Of a stretch of 6,914 bases of DNA, positions 1 to 3,870 are shown piece after piece; the first letter of the stretch is position 1; each line of letters starts with the position of its first letter. A program made the position numbers and the translations under genes. Source of the DNA: Candidatus Borrarchaeota archaeon (GTDB lineage Archaea > Asgardarchaeota > Sifarchaeia > Borrarchaeales > Borrarchaeaceae); NCBI GenBank assembly GCA_016840645.1, contig JAEORY010000209.1, positions 1 to 6,914 of the forward strand, written 5' to 3'. The notes beneath the pieces are model-generated. The model ran no database searches, had not been told where the DNA came from, and was given only the letters and a program-made list of their open reading frames with translations.

Positions 1-74
1 TGATATAAGATCAATGCTGCATTAGCTCCATACTTTTGAACATCGTCAAAATTACAACAAAGCACTCTTCCCAT
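1..74 (-). CDS. Partial gene start, possible winged-helix DNA-binding/replication protein (runs off left edge)
   Basis: Reading leftward from the ATG at 72-74, the frame stays open for 24 codons to the window edge and encodes MGRVLCCNFDDVQKYGANAA followed by LILY. A strong ribosome site (AAGGGGAGAG on the minus strand, about 77-86) sits directly before the start, which is the main reason to call it. The segment FDDVQKYGANAALIL resembles the first helix of winged-helix domains in phage and plasmid replication or DnaD-like proteins, where a KYG/K-x-G-x-N-A-A/E-x-x-L-x-x-L pattern is common; that match is family knowledge applied to very few residues. It is divergent from the forward early genes and has a perfect palindrome just upstream (93-108), so it is probably regulated. 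A gene is likely; its function is a guess. Confidence 0.5.
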   Translation of the reverse strand, partial: MGRVLCCNFDDVQKYGANAALILY

Positions 75-92
75 TCTCTCCCCTTATCATTA

Positions 93-108
93 TTGTAACG
101 TGTTACAA
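93..108. promoter_or_regulatory. Perfect 16-bp palindrome, candidate operator
   Basis: TTGTAAC (93-99) and GTTACAA (102-108) are exact inverted repeats around a 2-base centre. The site lies immediately upstream of the ribosome site of the minus-strand gene starting at 74. On the minus strand its downstream arm contains TACAAT, a plausible -10 hexamer about 17 bases before that ATG, so a protein bound here could block that promoter. Two-fold symmetry of this size suits a dimeric repressor. No -35 is obvious and the binding protein is unknown; the ribbon-helix-helix-like product of the gene at 296 is one nearby candidate. Confidence 0.5.
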
Positions 109-122
109 CTTTCCCCTATGAA

Positions 123-147
123 GTTTTGCGTTATTGAAAAGCAAAAC
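123..147. repeat. Inverted repeat in the divergent intergenic region
   Basis: GTTTTGC (123-129) and GCAAAAC (141-147) are exact complements separated by 11 bases. It could be an operator or a small hairpin. It differs in sequence from the palindrome at 93-108, so it is not a second copy of that site. Confidence 0.3.
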
Positions 148-152
148 AGTGA

Positions 153-188
153 TCCATTTAACGGCCACTCTGTAGAAAAGTAAATGGA
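153..188. repeat. Inverted repeat, 8-bp arms, upstream of the forward early operon
   Basis: TCCATTTA (153-160) and TAAATGGA (181-188) are exact complements with a 20-base spacer. The element ends 11 bases before a TATAAT hexamer at 200-205, so it lies where an upstream regulator of the forward operon would be expected. The region is AT-rich, and 8-bp arms at this distance could arise by chance. Confidence 0.3.
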
Positions 189-199
189 AAAATAATTTT

Positions 200-205
200 T
201 ATAAT
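200..205 (+). promoter_or_regulatory. Candidate -10 element for the forward early operon
   Basis: TATAAT is a perfect sigma-70-type -10 hexamer on the plus strand, about 90 bases upstream of the first forward start at 296. No good -35 lies 16-18 bases before it, so the promoter would be weak or activator-dependent, or the real promoter may lie elsewhere in 190-280. The AT-rich leader that would follow also holds an 8-bp palindrome, TGTATACA (230-237). Confidence 0.3.
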
Positions 206-295
206 AGCACGGTGAGCATGACAAAAAAGTGTATACAAAATAGTTTTTCTACTTTAGGTTATTTTTCGTTAGCGCAATTTAACTAGGAGAATGAA

Positions 296-478
296 ATGGC
301 GTTATATTTTTTTGATAGAGAAACACTCGTTCGCCTTAGCGTAAAAATTCCTGAAGAATACAAAGAGTATCTGAAAGAACATGGAAAAGGTAGTTACACC
401 AAGGGCATTATTCTGTTGATACAGGACGCTAAAGACAAAAGTACAAAACGGAAAAAGAAAACTGGAGAGTTAAAGTGA
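296..478 (+). CDS. Small basic protein, possible ribbon-helix-helix DNA-binding protein
   Basis: Sixty residues. The ATG at 296 is preceded by AGGAG (285-289) at 6 bases; a nearer out-of-frame ATG at 291 is too close to that site. Residues 12-45 read like a ribbon-helix-helix fold: a strand (VRLSVKIP), a first helix (EEYKEYLKEHG), then SYTKGIILLIQDA as the second helix. The C-terminus (46-60) is a lysine-rich tail that could contact DNA. Proteins of this fold (Arc, CopG, ParD types) bind palindromic operators as dimers, and several inverted repeats lie just upstream, so autoregulation is possible but inferred. It is first in a tight operon, and its TGA overlaps the GTG start of the annealing-protein gene. 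The fold call rests on pattern only. Confidence 0.55.
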   Translation: MALYFFDRETLVRLSVKIPEEYKEYLKEHGKGSYTKGIILLIQDAKDKSTKRKKKTGELK

Positions 479-1065
479 AAGACAAACTAGAGAACTATGA
501 GCCGGTAAAAATCAGAAAAAAAAGATTTTATCAAGATTACTCAGATGGTCGTATTCTAGTAGATCATATCGTTATTGATATGAACCAGGCGGTAATTAAG
601 GCCACTACTTATAAGAATAAAGAAGACCAAGAGCGTAACCTTCCGCTCTCTATGGGGTACGCTCAAGAGATAAAAGGCCAAGGTGGTTTTGCTAATAAGC
701 ACGCATGGTGTGAAAACTGCGAAGAGTCGGCCATTGGTAGGGCCTTAGATAACGCTGGGTATGCTACGAATGATAGCTGTAGTCGTGAGGAAATGATTAA
801 GGTTAAGAGGGAAGAGGAAGCAGAACAAGAGAAGCGTAAAGAAGAGCAAGGTAAAATTAAAGATGCCCAAGACGGAATGAAGAGTTTTGTTCAGTTTATG
901 AATGCGTATGTTAAGCCGGTTGGAGCTTCAAAAGAAGATGAGGCCTTAAAAAAGGCCATTATACATGAGCTTAAACCCGATAGGAACAACGCTGACCCTG
1001 GATACTGGAAAGAGATGACAGCGAAACTTCATAGCTATGTTGATGAATGGCATAAACATGGGTGA
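475..1065 (+). CDS. Probable phage single-strand DNA annealing/binding protein (Rad52/ERF-like)
   Basis: This 196-aa protein starts with GTG at 475 (GTGA overlap with the previous stop), with GGAG at 464-467 as ribosome site. The N-terminal part (residues 5-108) has the layout of a phage family often annotated as ERF/Rad52-like single-strand binding protein: LENYEPVKIRKKRF, then DYSDGRILVDHIV, then a strand with AVIKATTYKN, LSMGYAQEI, and the hallmark NCEESAIGRALDNAGYA (81-97) followed by SREEM (103-107). Such proteins coat single-stranded DNA and anneal complementary strands in phage recombination. Residues 108-131 are a very charged helix, and the C-terminal 60 residues are likely a separate helical region. 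The nuclease gene at 1942 may work with it. Family membership is recalled from motif resemblance; the annealing activity is inferred. Confidence 0.6.
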   Translation: MKDKLENYEPVKIRKKRFYQDYSDGRILVDHIVIDMNQAVIKATTYKNKEDQERNLPLSMGYAQEIKGQGGFANKHAWCENCEESAIGRALDNAGYATNDSCSREEMIKVKREEEAEQEKRKEEQGKIKDAQDGMKSFVQFMNAYVKPVGASKEDEALKKAIIHELKPDRNNADPGYWKEMTAKLHSYVDEWHKHG

Positions 1066-1264
1066 AACTCCTAAAGAAATTTACATAATTGTGGGCCCCG
1101 ATGCGGGGTCCATTTATCGTGTCACAGGTGAATCGGAGACTCATTACTATCTAGAGGATGGAGAGTGTACCATCACAGAAGAGAAGTGGAAGTGCATTCC
1201 CTTAACTCATGAGTTAGCGATGGAAATAGCTATAAAGGATTCTGATTATAAGGGAGTTTTTTAA
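1058..1264 (+). CDS. Small protein of unknown function
   Basis: I place the start at the ATG at 1058 (MGETPKEIYIIVGPD...), giving 68 residues and an 8-base overlap with the preceding gene. In-frame ATGs at 1037 and 1043 would add seven or five residues, but none of the three has a clear ribosome site, so translation is probably coupled to the upstream gene. The sequence looks like a small beta-rich domain: EIYIIVGPDAGSIYRVTGESETHYYLEDGE has alternating strands and turns, followed by a short helix (THELAMEIAIKD). No catalytic motif or membrane segment is visible. The stop shares one base with the next start (TAATG). Coding status is well supported by context; the function is not known. Confidence 0.7.
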   Translation: MGETPKEIYIIVGPDAGSIYRVTGESETHYYLEDGECTITEEKWKCIPLTHELAMEIAIKDSDYKGVF

Positions 1265-1479
1265 TGGGAAAATTCATTTGTTTAGACTTTACTTATCCTG
1301 TATTCGTAAACATTGATTTAGTCACCCATATGAAGGTTTGCAAGAAAAATGGTGGTAGTTGGGTCTTGAAGATTAGTTTCACAAATGAAGACTGGGAAAA
1401 TATTTATTTTGAAACTGAGGAGGAAGCCAGGGATACTTTGGGTAAAATTGCAAAATTATTAAGAGCATGTGAAGGCTAA
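1264..1479 (+). CDS. Small protein of unknown function
   Basis: Seventy-one residues starting at ATG 1264 within a TAATG junction; AGGGAG (1251-1256) is a good ribosome site 7 bases upstream. The N-terminal two thirds look like beta strands (FICLDFTYPVFVNIDLVTHMKV, then SWVLKISFTNED and ENIYFE), and the end is an amphipathic helix (TEEEARDTLGKIAKLLRA). This strand-strand-helix layout is common in small phage proteins of unknown role. It is the last gene of the first forward operon and is followed at once by a hairpin terminator. I do not recognise a named family. Confidence 0.75.
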   Translation: MGKFICLDFTYPVFVNIDLVTHMKVCKKNGGSWVLKISFTNEDWENIYFETEEEARDTLGKIAKLLRACEG

Positions 1480-1502
1480 AAGACCGGCGTTAGCCGGCCT
1501 TT
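1479..1502 (+). terminator. Hairpin, probable intrinsic terminator of the first operon
   Basis: AAAGACCGGC (1479-1488) pairs with GCCGGCCTTT (1493-1502) around a GTTA loop, with one A-C mismatch; the five base pairs next to the loop are all G-C. It begins at the stop codon of the preceding gene. The T-run after the stem is only three bases, so termination may be partial, and the A-run on the other side would allow action in both directions. Confidence 0.55.
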
Positions 1503-1589
1503 GAGCGCAATCCTAGTCGGGATGCTCCTGGTATGTGAGGCACGAACGGCGACCCACTGTTCGAGTAATTAATTTAAGGGTATCACGTC
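1503..1589. other. Noncoding stretch with two further hairpins
   Basis: No ORF is convincing here. One potential hairpin pairs GAGC (1503-1506) with GCTC (1524-1527) and ATCC (1510-1513) with GGAT (1520-1523), with a 3-base bulge and a 6-base loop. A second pairs CGAACGG (1543-1549) with CTGTTCG (1557-1563), with one G-T pair and a 7-base loop. Directly after the terminator stem this makes three stems within 85 bases. It could be a structured leader for the following operon, a small RNA, or debris from a rearrangement. GTTCGAGT at 1559-1566 recalls a tRNA T-loop, but no cloverleaf can be formed. The ribosome site AAGGG (1576-1580) for the relic frame at 1590 closes the region. Confidence 0.35.
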
Positions 1590-1658
1590 ATGAATGAAAA
1601 ACAAGTCGAGATATCTATTTTGCAAAGGAGACTGACAAGGTGGATAAGTTATTTATAA
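1590..1658 (+). pseudogene. Relic or duplicate of the VRR-NUC gene start (short frame MNEKQVEISILQ...)
   Basis: ATG at 1590 opens a 22-codon frame ending in TAA at 1656-1658. Its first 12 residues, MNEKQVEISILQ, match MSEKQVERSILQ at the start of the VRR-NUC gene at 1942. Over these 36 bases 30 are identical, and four of the six differences are silent (Ile, Leu and Gln codons). The TTAAGG ribosome site is also kept at exactly the same distance (1574-1579 versus 1926-1931). After codon 12 the similarity stops, and the sequence becomes the ribosome site (AAAGGAG, 1624-1630) and GTG start of the next gene. The silent differences suggest two diverged nuclease gene copies, of which this one lost everything but its start. 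It may still be translated as a short leader. Confidence 0.6.
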
Positions 1659-1942
1659 AGATCAAGCTTTTAAGAGAAGAATTCGGAGTGTTTAAGCTTA
1701 GACTGCTAGGAGATAATGAAACGTTATGGGCCGTACCTACTGGGCATCAAGAACATAAGATCAAAATCGATCCTAACCTTAAAGGCGAGGTCTTCCGCGC
1801 CTATTTATTAAATGATCCGATATCATGGGGGCCACACGTTAAGTGGGGGGATATGGTGGCAGTTAGAAATAATGGGGAGGATGAATTACCTACTGCGGAT
1901 TTATCTGATCAGACTAAAGAAAATCTTAAGGATCCGTCTTAA
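1640..1942 (+). CDS. Protein of unknown function between relic and intact VRR-NUC starts
   Basis: One hundred residues from GTG 1640, preceded by AAAGGAG (1624-1630) at 9 bases; the initial GTG is chosen because of this ribosome site. The sequence is a mix of strands and turns without a motif I recognise. Recognisable segments are FGVFKLRLLGDNETLWAVPTG (about 16-36), a middle section around FRAYLLNDPISWGPHVKWGD (62-81), and MVAVRNNGEDELP (82-94), which resembles a strand with an acidic turn. The last residues (NLKDPS) are encoded by the DNA that also serves as ribosome site for the nuclease gene, and the stop shares a base with that start (TAATG). It lies exactly between the two copies of the nuclease start, so it may have arrived with the rearrangement that made them. 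Confidence 0.7.
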   Translation: MDKLFIKIKLLREEFGVFKLRLLGDNETLWAVPTGHQEHKIKIDPNLKGEVFRAYLLNDPISWGPHVKWGDMVAVRNNGEDELPTADLSDQTKENLKDPS

Positions 1943-2277
1943 TGAGTGAAAAACAAGTCGAGAGATCTATACTCCAGTATTTGACCATTAAAGGCATTTA
2001 TTGCTGGAAGGAAAACAATGTTGGAGTGTTTGACCCCGTCAAAAAGATCTATCGTCGACCCAATTCCCCGTATATAATTAAAGGCATTAGCGACATACTT
2101 GGTGTGTTACCAGATGGGCGGTTTTTGGCGATAGAGTGCAAGGCAAAGGGCAAGAAGTGGAATGTATCTAAGGAACAACAATCGTTTATAGATGCAGTAA
2201 ACCAAAACGGAGGTCTCGCATTCGTCGCCGACAAAATAGAGGACGTAGTGTCCGAGCTAAAAGGCTACTTGAGATGA
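1942..2277 (+). CDS. VRR-NUC domain nuclease, stand-alone phage type
   Basis: This 111-aa protein matches the VRR-NUC fold of the PD-(D/E)XK nuclease superfamily along its full length. The N-terminal helix MSEKQVERSILQYL carries the conserved Glu (E7). KGISDILGV (47-55) supplies the first metal-binding Asp (D51), and FLAIECKAKG (61-70) supplies the E-x-K pair (E65, K67). SKEQQSFIDAVNQNGGLAFV (76-95) is the typical Q-x-x-F ... GG-x-x-x-V end. Such single-domain phage enzymes cut DNA with Mg2+ or Mn2+ and have been linked to branched-DNA or junction processing (family knowledge, not shown here). AAGG (1928-1931) lies 10 bases before the ATG. All catalytic residues are present, so the gene should be active. 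A partner role with the annealing protein at 475 is an inference. Confidence 0.9.
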   Translation: MSEKQVERSILQYLTIKGIYCWKENNVGVFDPVKKIYRRPNSPYIIKGISDILGVLPDGRFLAIECKAKGKKWNVSKEQQSFIDAVNQNGGLAFVADKIEDVVSELKGYLR

Positions 2278-2453
2278 GCAAAATGCCTGTAGATGTTATT
2301 GTTGAGAGAATGAATGAGATTTTACACAAGTTGTCAGATGCGGATATTCCACACAACGCAAAAAAACAATACTTAGACCTATATGAGACTAATAGAAAGG
2401 TATTAAAAACTATTGACCCTACGCATCCAATGGCTAGGAAGACTGTCCATTAA
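2274..2453 (+). CDS. Small helical protein of unknown function
   Basis: A 59-residue frame starts at ATG 2274, overlapping the nuclease stop as ATGA, and ends with TAA at 2451-2453. AAAAGG (2259-2264) is a fair ribosome site 9 bases upstream. The protein begins MSKMPVDVIVERMNEILHKL and continues through PHNAKKQYLDLYETNRKVLKTIDPTHP, suggesting two or three short helices with no cysteines and no membrane segment. It is probably cotranslated with the nuclease. Its last 20 bases overlap the end of the convergent minus-strand gene. I do not recognise a family; the coupling, codon pattern and ribosome site are the support for its being real. Confidence 0.65.
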   Translation: MSKMPVDVIVERMNEILHKLSDADIPHNAKKQYLDLYETNRKVLKTIDPTHPMARKTVH

Positions 2454-2664
2454 CCCATTTCTCTATGACATGTGTCAAACCATCCTGCAAACTGCCAAAA
2501 GTAGAAATAAGTGCATGTTTATAAGATCTTTGTATTTTAAAGGTTGTTAAAACTTTCGCCATATCGTATTTCTTGGCACACCTAGCACACAACCCTATTA
2601 AGGCCTTTCTATGAAACCTATGCTTAGTAGGTGGGTATTTTTTACATTCCATACATTTCGTCAT
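2434..2664 (-). CDS. Four-cysteine zinc-finger-like small protein, only complete minus-strand gene
   Basis: Seventy-six residues read on the minus strand from ATG at 2662-2664, with AAAGGCG (about 2671-2677) as ribosome site. Four cysteines form a CxxC-x18-CxxC set (C4, C7, C26, C29) with histidines at 15 and 18 between them, which is the pattern of a zinc-ribbon or treble-clef knuckle. The remainder (33-76) is probably helical and has no recognised motif. Zinc knuckles in small phage proteins often bind nucleic acid or host proteins, but nothing here fixes the target. The gene opposes the direction of all other complete genes, converges with the gene at 2274, and has its own promoter-like site in the divergent palindrome at 2695-2722. 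That layout suits an independently expressed accessory gene (moron) or a regulator of the block at 2745. Confidence 0.75.
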   Translation of the reverse strand: MTKCMECKKYPPTKHRFHRKALIGLCARCAKKYDMAKVLTTFKIQRSYKHALISTFGSLQDGLTHVIEKWVNGQSS

Positions 2665-2694
2665 TTATTCGCCTTTATTAGCTTGCCTCGGGAA

Positions 2695-2722
2695 TTAATA
2701 TATAATATATAATGTATATTAA
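2695..2722. promoter_or_regulatory. 28-bp AT-rich palindrome in a divergent promoter region
   Basis: TTAATATA (2695-2702) and TATATTAA (2715-2722) are exact complements, and the inner bases also pair except for one A-A clash and one T-G pair, so nearly all 28 bases are symmetric. The plus strand contains TATAAT at 2701-2706 and at 2708-2713. The palindrome covers the space between the divergent genes starting at 2664 and 2745, where it could be bound by a dimeric regulator affecting both. Simple TA-rich DNA is easily self-complementary, so symmetry alone is weak evidence; the position strengthens it. Confidence 0.5.
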
Positions 2723-2729
2723 CTGACAA
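2702..2729 (-). promoter_or_regulatory. Candidate sigma-70-type promoter for the zinc-finger gene
   Basis: On the minus strand TTGTCA (2724-2729) serves as -35 and TATTAT (2702-2707) as -10, each one base from consensus, with a 16-base spacer. Transcription would start near 2695, about 30 bases before the ATG at 2664. On the plus strand the matching candidate for the gene at 2745 is TATAAT at 2708-2713, with only a weak TTGCCT (2683-2688) 19 bases upstream. Confidence 0.5.
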
Positions 2730-2744
2730 CGCAAGGATATTATA

Positions 2745-3134
2745 ATGACTAAAAAAGCTACAGAGTACGAAAGACTTCCAATTGAATACACTCTTTATAA
2801 GCAAGATGATTTTTTTAACTGTTTAGGCTGGGATAAAATAGAGGTTAAAGCACTAGTGTTTGAAAAACATAAAGCACATGCCGTAGGGGCGGTGGTTATA
2901 GCAGATGGTCACTGCCTTAGTATAATGGAGGAAGATTGGGAAAACACTTTTGATTGCTATGGTCCTGAAAAGTTCACAAAGCAGCAAATAAAATCTCAAA
3001 CTCAGCGTAATTTCAATGAAACATGTGAGAATGGGAATTACAGTACAGAGCAATGTATGCTAAACGACAAAAAGAGATTTGGCCTAAGAAAAGCACCAAA
3101 ATTCATCACAATGAGCGAAAGGGATGAGAAATGA
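2745..3134 (+). CDS. Protein of unknown function, first gene of the right-hand block
   Basis: This 129-residue protein starts at ATG 2745 with AAGGAT (2733-2738) as ribosome site. The middle looks like a beta-rich domain: KIEVKALVFEKHKAHAVGAVV (31-51) followed by IADGHCLSIMEEDWENTFDCYGP. The C-terminal third is polar with helix potential and a basic end (KKRFGLRKAPKF, 109-120). Cysteines at 26, 57, 71, 94 and 104 are scattered without a metal-knuckle spacing. There is no signal peptide or membrane segment. It is transcribed away from the zinc-finger gene and overlaps the next start as ATGA. I do not recognise the family. Confidence 0.75.
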   Translation: MTKKATEYERLPIEYTLYKQDDFFNCLGWDKIEVKALVFEKHKAHAVGAVVIADGHCLSIMEEDWENTFDCYGPEKFTKQQIKSQTQRNFNETCENGNYSTEQCMLNDKKRFGLRKAPKFITMSERDEK

Positions 3135-3403
3135 GAGTAGTTAAGAAATTACCCCGCTGTATGAAAAAAGACACTTTTCGTGTGTATGTCTACAAGTATG
3201 GGGTCTCTCATGGCGTAGAATACTATGTGCTTGACCCAAGAGATGAACCAGCAGTATTGGTTTATGACGGCAAAAATGCTTATGTAAGGCAATTACAAGC
3301 TGATGAGACAGAGGCAGCGGGGCCAGAAGATGACATAGATGAAATTTATAAATTAGATCCTGTTGATGGTTGGGAATGGGAAGACATACAAATAAACATA
3401 TAG
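3131..3403 (+). CDS. Small acidic-tailed protein of unknown function
   Basis: Ninety residues from ATG 3131 (ATGA overlap with the previous stop); AAAGGG (3118-3123) is the ribosome site. The N-terminus is basic (MRVVKKLPRCMKKDTFRVYV). The middle has paired strands (EYYVLDPRDEPAVLVYDGK), and the end is strongly acidic from residue 58 on (DETEAAGPEDDIDEIY), closing with DGWEWEDIQINI. The split charge could mean binding to DNA or to a basic partner, or simple DNA mimicry by the tail, but no family is recognised and none of these is shown. It sits in a closely spaced run leading to the terminase genes. Confidence 0.7.
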   Translation: MRVVKKLPRCMKKDTFRVYVYKYGVSHGVEYYVLDPRDEPAVLVYDGKNAYVRQLQADETEAAGPEDDIDEIYKLDPVDGWEWEDIQINI

Positions 3404-3411
3404 GATGAATA

Positions 3412-3648
3412 ATGAGCCGAGAAATAGAGTTTAATGCGGAAAGGTCGCAAAAGGCGTCCAGTGAAATATTAGCGATGATAGCAGGTGATAAAGGGGATGG
3501 CCTCAGCGATGATATCATGCCACAGGACATGATAGTGGCACTAATGGCCATTGCTTATGAGGGGGCCGAAAGATTAGTAGGGGAAGATCTCGCCACTAGA
3601 TTCATGGAAGACGTTTTAACCATTGTTAGTATGGACGAATCTTCTTAA
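3412..3648 (+). CDS. Small helical acidic protein of unknown function
   Basis: Seventy-eight residues from ATG 3412, 8 bases after the previous stop, with AGGAT (3402-3406) as ribosome site. It reads as two helices, SQKASSEILAMIAGD (12-26) and PQDMIVALMAIAYEGAERLV (37-56), joined by a Gly/Asp-rich loop, then a third helix LATRFMEDVLTIV. The segment MIVALMAIAY is hydrophobic but too short and too close to charges to be a clear membrane span. The charge is acidic overall. No family is recognised. Its position just ahead of the coiled-coil gene and small terminase suggests expression with the packaging genes. Confidence 0.7.
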   Translation: MSREIEFNAERSQKASSEILAMIAGDKGDGLSDDIMPQDMIVALMAIAYEGAERLVGEDLATRFMEDVLTIVSMDESS

Positions 3649-3666
3649 TGATCATATCTTAGATGT

Positions 3667-3870
3667 ATGTCTGACTTAAAAGATATCTTAAATTCTGTCG
3701 GCACCCTCTACGTGGAGAAGATCAAATTTCTCCAGGAGATTGCTGATCTCAAAAAAGAAATCGAAGAACTCAAAAAAGAAAACCAAACCTTAAAGGACAA
3801 TCATCGCCAGTTAATGGACCAAACATCTCCTAATATGGATTTTAGGGGCCGTGATACAATAAGATTATGA
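3667..3870 (+). CDS. Short coiled-coil (leucine-zipper-like) protein upstream of terminase small subunit
   Basis: Sixty-seven residues. Residues 22-50 form a regular heptad pattern with core positions I25, L28, I32, L35, N39, L42, H46 and L49, flanked by Lys/Glu pairs that would make salt bridges. The buried Asn39 at a core 'a' position is a feature known from parallel two-stranded zippers such as GCN4. The tail (51-67) is polar and ends basic. No clear ribosome site precedes ATG 3667, so the start is less certain than elsewhere. The stop overlaps the terminase small-subunit start as ATGA, so the two are probably translated together. A role as an oligomerising accessory factor is conceivable but not shown. 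Confidence 0.65.
   Translation: MSDLKDILNSVGTLYVEKIKFLQEIADLKKEIEELKKENQTLKDNHRQLMDQTSPNMDFRGRDTIRL

Noticed and set aside
1540..1570. GTTCGAGT resembling a tRNA T-loop, with a nearby 7-base-loop stem
   Set aside because: No acceptor stem, D-arm or flanking T-stem pairs could be drawn around it, so a tRNA or tRNA-fragment attachment site is not supported.
1987..2088. ATTAAAGGCATT occurring twice (1987-1998 and 2077-2088)
   Set aside because: Both copies lie in the VRR-NUC frame and encode similar but separate IKGI segments; two occurrences in coding DNA do not support a repeat element.
2049..2234. Minus-strand open frame opposite the VRR-NUC gene
   Set aside because: It lies wholly within a clear nuclease gene, has no recognisable protein features and is best explained as a shadow frame.
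2466..2477. Small palindrome TGACA-TG-TGTCA
   Set aside because: It is inside the zinc-finger coding region far from a start, has only 5-bp arms and no other regulatory sign.
3141..3551. 136-codon minus-strand open frame
   Set aside because: It runs antisense to two forward genes with good ribosome sites, and its translation is rich in Cys/His/Leu/Ile without domain character, as expected for an antisense shadow.
3649..3666. TGATCA palindrome between the genes at 3412 and 3667
   Set aside because: Six bases is too short to distinguish from chance and no promoter elements accompany it.
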